Positions 25,301 to 37,300 of a stretch of 64,000 nt of DNA are shown here, piece after piece. Numbering within the stretch: position 1 is the first letter of the stretch; each line of letters begins with the position of its first letter. The stretch covers positions 177,805 to 241,804 of the forward strand of contig CAJQUW010015341.1 of the NCBI GenBank assembly GCA_907163375.1, written 5' to 3'. Below the pieces are notes generated by a model that saw nothing but the letters and a program-made list of their open reading frames with translations, had not been told where the DNA came from and did not search any database. The translations under genes were made by a program, and so were the position numbers. This DNA is from Prostheceraeus crozeri (Eukaryota > Platyhelminthes > Polycladida > Euryleptidae).

Positions 25301-28300
25301 GAGTTCCATGTCAGTGGACATATTCAGAAAGGTTTTGACAGAAGTTTCAGTCTTGCATTTGCTGAATGATTCAAGTAGGCGTTCTTCTGAAGCCGGTTAT
25401 GTAGTGATTGTGTACATATTGTGTAAGACCGCGCGCGGGGTTCTAACTTGCATAAAAGAGCAGAACAAAATTGGCTGGTCAAAATAATAATTTCACATGA
25501 ATGATTTTGAAGTAGATTGTCAGCGTGAGATCTGTTCAACGTAGTCATTACCGTCAGAGACTGAAAATGATAGCATTCTTCTGCACTTGATATCAAAATC
25601 AGCGATCCGTCAATCTGAACAAAGCGATAATTCATCGTAAACACTTACATGAGTAATCGTTCATGCCTGTCTTCTCCTGATGCTTTCAAAAGAATGCTTG
25701 ACGAAGTAGGCCAAATAATGACACAGATCAGATGATTTTAGTTAATGAGCAGCCTAAAAAAAGCTTTGTCACCCACCTGGACTGCGTGTCCACGACGCTT
25801 TATTCTATTCAATAGATTCATTCTGCCATAGAGATAGATTCATTTGCGTGTCGGCTAGTCTACAGCGGACAGCTTCCATCCTCATGGAGTCATCTCCCAT
25901 CGTCCATCACGCTGTCACACAGGAAAAGTTATAACACGTCGTCCATCGGACATAAGGCATGAAATGATGCGGCTGATGAAGTTCTTTTCCATCAGGCATC
26001 AGCCACAAGACACTGTTCTAAAATTAGAACAACGTGAATTGACGTCTGAGGGAAGATATGGGAATCAATCTCTAAATCGCAGGGATCATTGAATTAGACA
26101 GGTCGTCTCTTCTTCCGTTTGACTAGAAGGGAAGCATTGGAACATGCAGCGTTAATGAAATTGCACAATCTGCTGACATAATGCCATAGCAATCGAACAA
26201 TGAGCAGACAGTTCAACATTTAACACGCCAAACTGTGCAAAGTTTCAGTGACTGTTATCAACCGGATCACACAGCAAAGAGATACAGAAGATGTCAAGTT
26301 CTACAGAGAAGTTTGTGAACGTTTTTTCGTGCGCCTGCTAACTTTTTAACAATGATCGGAAGGACAAACATCATCGAGAAAACTTTTGCGCAATGATCTG
26401 AATTCTTCGAATCTGAAAGAATCGTGGCGATCGGAGCATTTTGAAGGAATTCACAGCAATCCGCAATCGGCGCACGACTATTTTTCTTATCTCTGCAAGG
26501 TATTAAAAATTTCTTTTTGCCCACTTAGTAAGTTTCTGCATGTGCCATCTGTTTGAATCAGTTTGTACTTCCAGCAAAGTGACACACTTAAACAGTCTTA
26601 TTCTGTGGTAGAGCTGCCATTGGTTGAAACGTGAAGAGGTGATAGTAATAGTTGCACGCGCAAATGTGCCTTTAATGACAAAGAGTATCGGATTTCTATT
26701 ATAGCAGTAACTTTCTCAGTAATTCAATGCTATAAGGATATCAGAGAAGAACTTCTGAATCGTCTGAGTTGAGTTGCCATTATTTATGCGTAAGGAACGG
26801 TGCTAAAATCGCATTGATCTCATCTGTTGCTGCCTGTCAATACAGTACCGGCTCTTCTCCGCGTGTTATTGAAGCAGGTAGCGGCGGAACGTGTGCCGCA
26901 TTTCGGGAGTTCCCTCAAGGTTTCCCGCTCCGGTTCACAGCAGGCGAACTTAATGTGCGGCTTTGCCAAGCGGAGGATGAATCGAGATCGAATTCGTGAT
27001 TGATTTACTTCATCGATTCATGTAGTCCGGAAAGCAGACGTCAGACAGAGTGGGAACCTGATCTGTCTGCCGAGTTGGCATTCATTTGAGTACAGTTGTA
27101 AATGTTTTAGAATAATAATATCACATTACAAGATTCACCCAAGATGTCTTGTGTCTCATAATTAAATCATTCATCCATGTAACATAGCCACAGACTCTAA
27201 ATGCAAGTTTCAATGAATCTTACAAGTTATGACATCAAAGTCGTGGGATGGGTATTTACAATTCGAAATATGCAAACAGGGCTTTTGAAGCGCCCGCAAA
27301 GGAATGTTATCATTGACTTACTGCGCCGACAAAATTCTTCGAACATGGCGTTAGTTCTCGCAGACATTCGTGATTTGATTTGTGCAGAACGTTTTAGTAT
27401 TTGAACTCATTGTTTGAATCATTCTTAGAGAGAAGATTGTTCGTGGCAGGGATGCTCATGCCTAGCCTTAAGGGTTCGTCATTTTCTTGACGCGGTGCAG
27501 AACGGGAGTTCAATGATGCGATGTGAGCTTTCATCAAAGCTCTTTGTCCTGCCGCTGTAGCCGTGTGGGGTGAACACTTGCTTAGCTTTCCAGCGGACCT
27601 GTGTTCGAATCCTAGTGAGATGAAGTCGGGAAGATAGGAATGTTGGAAGAAGGCGATGTTTGCGATGTGATAATGACTTTGATGGTTCTGAAGTGTGTAC
27701 CCGTTTGCCTAATATTGCTGCTAATAGGCGTATATAACGGAAGTGCAATAATCTGTGAATACTGTACCTGCTGAATATTGAGAGGCGTGGGTTCGAGCCC
27801 CATGAGACGAACATCTTTTACATGGCTATTTGACTTGACGCTAATTCTTGCTGCAAAGTCAGATGGCAAGCTCATCGGCTTGTTCTTGTCGGTATCCTCC
27901 TGTGTCCGATGTTTCGCAGCAATGCAGTGTTTTAGAAATATCTTCAGAGTGATACACGAGTGAACGTGAGTGATCATTTTAATGACATAACAATTCAAAT
28001 TCAAACCGAATCGCTTACTTACGCTATTCTCACTCGACATATCATTCACTCACGCTGAGATGTAAAGTACTCTCATATCAGCATGCTGATTAACACCGGG
28101 ATAGGCGTACAGATGTGGTTATCAAAGACGATCATGCAAACAAACATCATCCACATTCAGACAAGTTGATGGTCTGAGAGAACGGAAAGATATAGAACTG
28201 CACAAATAGGTCAGATATTAGAACACATAGCAGTTTAAAAGCTAAGAATCATAGCAATTGTTTTTGGGGTAAGGAATTTCTATCAAAAGAAGGAATTGTT

Positions 28301-31300
28301 CACATTGTTCACATTCTTGTTTTGCTTTAGAACGTGGAACATGAGCTGCTCCTTGCTTTATAAAAATCATCTACATCGAACACAATGACTATGATTCATA
28401 ACGTCTAAACTTCGATGACTGTATCTGGCCTATTTGCTCAGTTCTACATATTTCCCTTCTCATCGGATTTATGGCAATATTTAAAATCTGATGATATTCG
28501 AAGGCATGATCATCCTCCTGTTCCCAGACACGGCCTGCACAGGCGAAAACTTGGTAATAATTATATCTTACAACAGCATCGGCCTTTTATCGTAATGATG
28601 AAAATAGAAAAAGCAGGTTCTCTCTCAATTTTTGCGACGTTTTATTATTGAATAAATAGAAGAGCGAGTCATCCGACGCATTTCGTCTGTACACAGACAG
28701 CATCAAGGGCTAAATTGTCGCTCTACAAGTGGGTTTTTATACATAAATCAGTCAGTGAAAGCAGCTCATCTGGTCATCCCACGACGTATTTTTATCTTTG
28801 GCATGTTCGTCGCAATATAGCGGGATTCAGCCATCCTAGTAGTAGTTACTATTAGTTGTTGATCAATAATTTTGTAGTCGAAATTGTTAATGGTCATCAC
28901 TTTATCACTGTGGGCCTTCATCGAATGTTCACTAATTGCACTCTTCTGGTCTTCATACCGTAAACTGCGCTCATGTTCTCTGTAGCGAACTTGAAATTTT
29001 GCAAGAAAATTCATAAATAACATATTTTTACAAATACTAGACGAACAAGTGTTTCGACAACTCTATCAGTGTTTTATCGTAACAATAAAATAGTTCTAGC
29101 CATTTCGTCTCTTCTGTTTGGAACGCAGAAATTGATGCCAATAAACCCTCTAGAATGGAAGCCAAGCTTCCTGCAGTGCGCAATAGTGGCACAAAAATCG
29201 CACGCATTCTCACTTAGATACACTTGTCAACGGTTGTATCATTGGGTTAGAATCAGTCGTATTTGTAATTCTAAACCTTTAATTGGTGACTCATGCCCCA
29301 ACTTAGTTCCCCCGGATGAACAATCCAATTCTATGGTTTGGAATGACTTCAAATAGAAGTTTGAACATTTTCTATTCAATTAACGGATATTCAAGTTTTC
29401 AGGAATGAATACTGTATGAACGAGTCAAGAATTGACGATGGATTTTGATGTTGCTCACAAGATTTGTCATTGAAATGATTTTCCTTGCCGACTTGCACAA
29501 GCATGACGAACCATTAGAGCCGGAATAGATGAGAGAGGACCACATTGAATGATGAATGCATCTATTGATCACACCATTCATCTCTCTCATGATTTACAGC
29601 GTTCTCAACCTGCTGGATCTTCCACCAAATATCCTGTCTGAAGTACTGGATCAAATTGAGAAAGGGTGAGTTTCATTTCATATTCATTAAATCCAGGGCT
29701 GGACGAAATGAGGAAAAGAAGTTTGAATTCTTGATAGAATGCGAATCATTATGAGTTTTAATGTGTTGTTATTTGTTTTCCTGGTTACCTGACGTCGTCA
29801 AGTTTCTCAGGACTTCTAGCGACGATTATTTGTACCGCAACGCTATTTCTAACAACGCGACCGTACAGCTGTTCTGTCGATGACATTATATCGTATTTGT
29901 GGTTTGATTATGGAATATCCTCATTTCCAACATAATATTGCAACTCTTTGCATTTTTATCAATGAATTTAAAACGTGGTTCTTGTATAGACAATGCATGT
30001 ATTGAATCAAGGACTACTAGGATATCTATATAGCTATATATCTTCGAGAGGTGAGAATATAATCTGACTTAAATAATTACGGGAACTACAAACGTTAAAT
30101 CGTCATCCGACCTCCAGACATCTACAATTAATGAAATAATTTAAATCATGTTCTCAAAGCTCGGGTTCAAAAATTTGAACTTGCAAACACGAATGCAAAT
30201 AGCTAGTTCGTGTTTGTGTTCTATGCACAAACCATTGGTAGGTAGCAGTGGCGTAGCGTGCTTCAAACCGTTTCCGGGGCTAAAGTCAGTCTTGCCATCG
30301 GTGTACCTTATAGCATGCAGCACCTATACAAGTACCCGGTGGGTTCTAATCTAGAAGTCACTTTGATTAAAATGATAATGAATTCAAATAATGAAGAAAT
30401 GAAGGTATGCATGTGTAAACAATTAGCTACGCGTTTGTCAGACGCGCCGTGATTAGCCAGTTACTTGTAAAGAATTCCCTGTCTTCGCCCCACAGAACAG
30501 GGTTCCTTGTTCTGTGCGCCCGGGTTGAATCACAGAGATGGATTGCTTCTCGCCCTCGGTGGGTTGCATACAGTGGCCGCGCCGAGCTCTTCTGGCGCGT
30601 GCGAACGGCACATTGATAGATTGGCTGAGTTGTCGATGACATCAACAAGCCATTGCTGATCATGTGTGGCTCGTGTTAGATTTTGGCCAATCGGTGCAAT
30701 CTCGGCGACACTCCGGCGACTGTCCCTGGGAGAGGAAGAGAAATAAAACCACCGACAATTATACATGCATCCGTTGGAAAAATGAATAAAGACTTGAGAT
30801 AGGATGTAGCGTTTGGTCACTGATGCACATTGTACAATGTACATGATTAAAACATGTTGGGAATTTATTCAAAAATACATTCGCGGCACTGCCCCGAATG
30901 CCCCAATGGACGCTGCGCCCCCGGTAGGGGGATGTACATAGAAAGCCCGCAGCCGAAACATTTGGCCAGTGAAAGAATCGGCCTCGAAACAGCTCGTGCA
31001 AACCTAAGCATTGAGGTTCTTACCAACAACAGAGTGGACCTTCTGATCATGTCATTAATTTCTTCTCTCAATTATTTGGTCAGGGATACTATCAAAACGA
31101 ATCTCCTGCTATCTGCTTCTCATTTCATTGAACTCTTTATGTCTTGAGAACTGGACGGAGGTCTAATGTGCCAGTATATGCAACATTCATTTGTAACAAG
31201 AGAATCCGCGCTTAGTATTTTTGACATAATGAAACTCTGTCAGTTGATGATTTTGAACAACAAGAGTTTCTACTGAGCTAATAGTCCGGCAGCTAGAACG

Positions 31301-34300
31301 AGTTTCTGCAGGGAACGAGACCGAAAGTGAGACTTTTCACCCTATGCCTACCACAAATCGGCACGCCTGCCGAGTTCTAGTGAGTTCCTCTTCTTGTCAG
31401 ACAGGATCAAAGAAAACTACATGTAAATCCAATGGGACGCAGATTGCAGTTTTTGGCTAAAATGAAATTTTCAATGTTTTCTCTGATTAGACGAAAAAGT
31501 ACTAGTATAGAGTCATAATATTTGGCAAGGAAATGTCTTCATGTCATTCTAAGGTGTGCATGTACTATCATCATGCATCTAATCGGCAATGTATGTGAGA
31601 ATGTGGATAAAGTTGCTCAAAATGTTTGTGTTTGCCGACATTAAGAGGCTCGCCAAATCTAAATGTGCTTAGCTTTGTAGACAGGGGTGCATGAAGATGA
31701 AAGGAAATGACCTGAAGACATTCCATGCCAAAAATTATGACTCTGGGCTTTGTACTTTTCGTCCAATCAGAGAAAACATTGAAAATTTCATTTTAGATAA
31801 AACTGCAATCTGCGTCCCATTGGATTTGCATGTGTTTTTCTTTGATCTTGTCTGACAAGAAGAGGAACTCACTAGAACTCGGCAGACGTGAATTCGTTCG
31901 TAGGCATGCATGGGGTACATCATTCTGTTGAAAAAGTCTCGCCTCGCGCCGTTCCAGAAAGAAAATCGTTTTTGGCTGCCGGAGTATGAGGTGCACATCA
32001 TTCTGTGAGAGTCTCACTTTCGGCCTCGTTCCCTGCAGAAACTCGCTTTGGCTGCCGGACTATAAGGATTTAGGTTGTATTCCATACATAGACAGGCTAG
32101 ACTTCTTTGCTGACATTTAGTACATTTCCATGAAGTGATATTTACATTTTCTAACTCCGTTATGAAAGACAGTGGAAATCCTCAGAATATGGACCCGGAC
32201 AGTCGCGTCGCGGTTGTTGAAAATCTCATTATTGAAGGAAAGAACCAATAAATGTTGCAGGATACATCAATGTTATCCACTCTAATTTCCCAACCTTGAT
32301 TGATTGCGTCCGACCTTGGATGTCACCTCGTGTGATGTGTGAAGCGTTTCTCATTTCACTAACCTTCCGCAGAGAATTGATGACAAAGGAGAGGCTGGAT
32401 GATTTGGTCCGTCAAGCATCGTCGGTCCAACGTCCTGATTCCCGCCCAGCATTCGTCTCTGCAGCGGATTTGCTTCAACAACGTCGTGCAAAGTTGCATT
32501 TGGAGAGTCGAGAGCGAAACATGCGGCAGCCAGGTCGTCATCAGAGCCGACAAGTGTTCCAAATGGACGATGATTTGCTTCCCACTGAATCTGCTTTGTC
32601 CCGTTCACGTCCTCTGCCTCCGATCCTTCCTGCCAATGAGCCACGATCACCGTCAGTGCAATGTGTGTCTGTTGATATGCCCGCACCAGCTCCATCTGCT
32701 GCCCAGAGTCGTGGAGCAAGCTCGAGAAACAGACCATTCACCTATACTCGTGATGTACAACTGGATCTCATGCTCGGTGAGTCAAACTTCATGCGTCCTT
32801 CTCATGTGAGCCAATTAAAATGCGTTGATACTTCATATTGATGTCAGCCAATCAGAATGCGTTAGGTCTTACTGCTGTATGATGTAATATGATTTCCTAT
32901 GATCAGAGCTGGAAAAATTCCACTGAAATTTTTTAATTCCAATTCCAGAGCAAAAATTTCAATTCCAATTCCATTCGAAACAGTTCAATCCAATTTCAAT
33001 TCCAATTTCATAATAAGATTCAATTCCGATAATTGCATGACGTGTATAGTGTATTATGTTAATGCATCTAGCGTTTCAATCTAACCCATGTGATCCTATC
33101 CTCGTTCCTGTGTGCCGTTCCCTGCGTCGTTCCTATGTGCGTTCTCATGTTCATAGTTCATATTTCTTGTGTACGTGTATATATGTAACCGGTCAGCCTA
33201 CGCCATTTTCGTTTCGTAAGCGAGATATTCAATATATCGTGAAAAAAAGAAAATTAGCGGTCAGCAAAGAATCAAACGCTGAAAGAGAGAGAAACTGACA
33301 TTAATAAATTGATAGAAGAAAGAAATTCAGTGTGCGAATAACGTGATTGTTGATGAAAGAAAAAACGACGATAAAAATGATATCATGAAAGCTGATTAAG
33401 CGTCCATGTTAAAAAACAAGATTAAAAATTCCGTGATAAGAACAAAATGTGGTCGGGTCGAGTGCTAACGAGCAGAGATTAAAGGAAACTCTTTCAATTT
33501 TCAAAAGAAAATGGATTTATCGTCAAGGCTCAAAAATTTGTATAAATTAGAAACGAAGAGAAATTGACACAACAACAACGCATACGACATCTTCAGTAGC
33601 TGTTAGAAGAACTCCGGGCTCTCGCGGTGTAACATAACTGCAGATGTAACAACAACAACTGCCCGCCAGCGAACAACAACACAGCAGCGTATACGGCAAC
33701 ACATCAGCGAGAGCGATTGAAGATTGACGGTATAAGTGACACTGATATTTATGATATTTATGATATTATTTTGGTATAAGTGAGTCCGATTGAATTGAAG
33801 TGAATTCAACATTAAGAAGTGAACTGTAATTTAAAGTTTTTCTTTTATCGTTGCTTATCGTGTCTATATAACTACAGTCTTTAAAATTAGTATTGTTAAT
33901 TGTTGTGATTGGAAGTTGAATAATAGTTCATGTAATTGCCATTTTAATTGAATCATTAGTTATTAGAATAATTTGTTGACATTGTCCATATTGTGATTTG
34001 AACTGACAGGGTTGCTGTCCTTTAATTACAGCGTTAATTTTCCTCTTTCCAAACCAATTGTTTTTCGTGTGTACAACAACCAAGAAAATCTCCAATTTTT
34101 GTGCTTATCCTATCAAGAACTAAATTCAATAATTGTTTTATTTTGATTAATTATCTTACTTGATAAATAACTAAACAACATATTGAACAAAGATGATTGT
34201 CTTTTCATTGTTTGCTTAATCGCTGAAATAACATTGTCCGGGGCTATAGGTCCATCGAAGTCACAAAAATATCCTTTATTCAACAATAGAATAAAGCTAC

Positions 34301-37300
34301 CTCTGTCGATCTCTCTCTCTCTCTCTCTTATCTCTGCGTACAGTTAACACGACGGCCGACTACTGTGATTTCAATTTCTGTACAAATAGATTTATCACAG
34401 GTCTATCGAAAAAGTGGAATTGAGGTTTATCAAGGTCAATTCCAATTCCAGTAGATTTAAATATCTTCAATTCCAATTCCAATTCCGACTTTTCCAACTC
34501 TGCCTATGTTGTAATAAGTTTCGAATATACAACCAATGAAAATAACGCTCTTTGCACCGATTTGATGGCACACTAGAATCATCGGTTTGGCAGCATTATG
34601 CATCAGGTGCTTGATTGAAAGAAATCGAGGAGATGCTACGCAGATTTTTCACGATAGAATTTTTTGATCACAACGTTCAAGCCTCTGCTATCGATGTGGC
34701 TCACAAGTCATCACCTTGTAAGTCTTCGAATTTTTAATAAGTTTCTTCTACACATTTTTCTCGAGGTTTTGAAGACGGAATGTAGTTCACACTATCATCA
34801 TCCAACAGTTGATTGAATTAGTTAATTTCTAGCTTTGTATGTAGACAGTTACATCGGTCACCTTTCGGTTTTTCCGAGTGCTTGTCGTTACTTTGATACC
34901 CCATTATGTTTCAGTATTACTTGATTTTTACTGCAATGAGCGACGTACTAGATCATTGTCTCCCGAAGGTCTCGAACTTGTAACATCGCTGTAAATGTGC
35001 TGTCTTACAAACCTTCGAACTGTGATAAGCTGTAGTCCTGTGGTTCTCAACCTTTTATGTTCCGTGGCCCCCTTTCAAGTTAATCATTTCACTGTGGTTC
35101 CCCTTGTTCTATAGGCTACTTGATTTGATAGTTAATTATTTCTTCTTTCAATTTCTTTGTTACGATACTGTCAATTGTATGTCTTCATTATTTCCTTGAT
35201 ACACCTCATGTCAATGTTCGATTTTTATTTACAGTAGAAGCTCTCTTTTCATTTCTAAGTTGATTTACGTTGATGTACATTTAAGTATTATATTTTGAAG
35301 AGACTTGAATTTTGAAACAAAACTGTAAACCAAAGGACTATCCGAGTTATTTTTTCGTTCCTTCTTTAAATTTGTAAGTGGCAGGCTAAACAAATCAAAT
35401 GCCCGTTTTTGATGAAAACAAATGATTATGAGCAATAATCTGAGTTAAATACGATAGGACAATTACACTGAAAAAGTAGCACCAAAAGTTTCAATGGGAT
35501 TTCTGTTCTTGTCCACTAAACACAAGCTTTTTGATATTTGGTTTTGTGTTTGAAGTAGACATACGGATGTCACTCCGAACATCAAGGCGATTTCTATGTT
35601 TAGTTTTGATTAAGACTAAATTCTCTTCTTCAAACGCACACTGTGAAATATATCTCTTATTGTTTTCTTGTCCAATATGATATCCTCACTTAATTTACGA
35701 CGGCGTGGATACACGCGTTTCACGAGCGTGAGATCAGTTGATTGATTAACTGAATAAGTACAAAACAAAACATACTTGCTATGTAGGCCTTACATACTAT
35801 AGTCCGAGGTCCTATCGTGGGCCCCTTGGGGGGGACGGGCCACCGATTGAGAACCACTGATCTAGTCTTAGTTATATTACAGTTCGTTGTCTGCTGGTTA
35901 TCATGTAATCTTTCAGCTGTTAACCACGCAGAGGAGCATCAGGCATTGAACTTGCACTGCTATAGGCCTGAAACTCCTGTTCAGCATTCACTGAAATACT
36001 TTCTATATTCTGCTTGCTTTTATTACAGTGAAAATTCCAGAGGTTGACAACGAAATGGAATCCGATGATTAGTTCTCTGAGCTCCCAGAGATCCGCATCA
36101 CTTTATCAGAAGGGAGGGTGATGACGTGCGTCTTATATGTGTCCCATGCACCTGTGATGCGAATTTCTATGTTCATAGAACTACCCCGGCATATAACCTA
36201 ACACGTGAGGATTGAAGAGACAGTATGCTTCACTCACGTTTTCATCTCACCAAGTCAAATGATGTGAGAATAAGAATATCAGTGAAATCTTGCGATCACC
36301 GTCACTGTCATCGGTGCAATAGTTTGTGCCTGAGGTCACTGATCTCCTGGAAAATCACAACTCTCTTGTATGATTGTGTGAAGATCCCTCACCGCGTCAC
36401 TGACTGCCTCTATTCACCGGAAATCGAACGAATGATGGCTTCTATCGTGTTTCTTTCAGCTCCTATTCAATCTCCACCTCAAACGCAGCGAACGGAGACA
36501 CCACGGACGGACAATGATTCCGCGAGTCTTCACGTGGCCGCCTCTACAGATCGTTCTACCCTTGCCAATGAAGTTCTTCCTGTTCCTCATTATCAGCCAC
36601 TTCCTAACAGAGTAAGTTCTCATTGACTTTCAAGCATGCGTGACTGAGCCTGATATCTTCGAATCAGGGTCTTTTTTTCCGCCAATCCTTCCGTTTTGGC
36701 GGAAATGATTTTTTCTTTCTCATGGTGGCTTGTTATAAGCTAATTGTCTGTTTTATTGATCTGCAGCGGTCCAATGCGCGCTGTTAGGGAAGCCTGTCTG
36801 TTTCATAAAAAATGCATAGAAATTCATATGTAAGCTACATGTATTTCTTGTGTTACTTATTGGAACATGGCATCACAAAAGTGGGTCTAAAGGGCCGGCC
36901 TATCTTACCTGCGTGCTGTGGTTAGAATTTGGGCCTACATATATCAACATTATCCATTTCTAGCCACATTGTAGGCCTATTTCATTTGGCATTATGGTTA
37001 GGTGCCAGACAGACTTAACCGTCATTATAACTCGTCACCATTATCGCACAATTTGAGCTGACACTGACGCTCGATGGAAGGGCTAGCAGTTTTTATGGCG
37101 AAGATTCCATTCTTTTTATACGATATGACTGATTCAGGTCAGAATCACTGACTGAGGAAAAGTGGTGAATGTTAAGGCGCAGTGTTCTGTGCTGGTACAA
37201 CTGAAAAGATCCAAATATAGCTCTCTTCAAGCCATCATTTTGGTGGCGGAAATTTTTTGAGCGATTTCCGCCTATTGGCGGAAGGCTCGACGACGAAAAA

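Noticed and set aside
27550-27800. Two further tRNA-like SINE heads
   Set aside because: B-boxes are good but A-box, tail and target duplication are not convincing; mentioned in the intron entry only.
29693-29706. hAT end CAGGGCTGGACGA
   Set aside because: No matching right end found; may be chance.
30246-30257. hAT end CAGTGGCGTAGC
   Set aside because: No inverted partner end or 8-bp duplication was found within the next kilobases.
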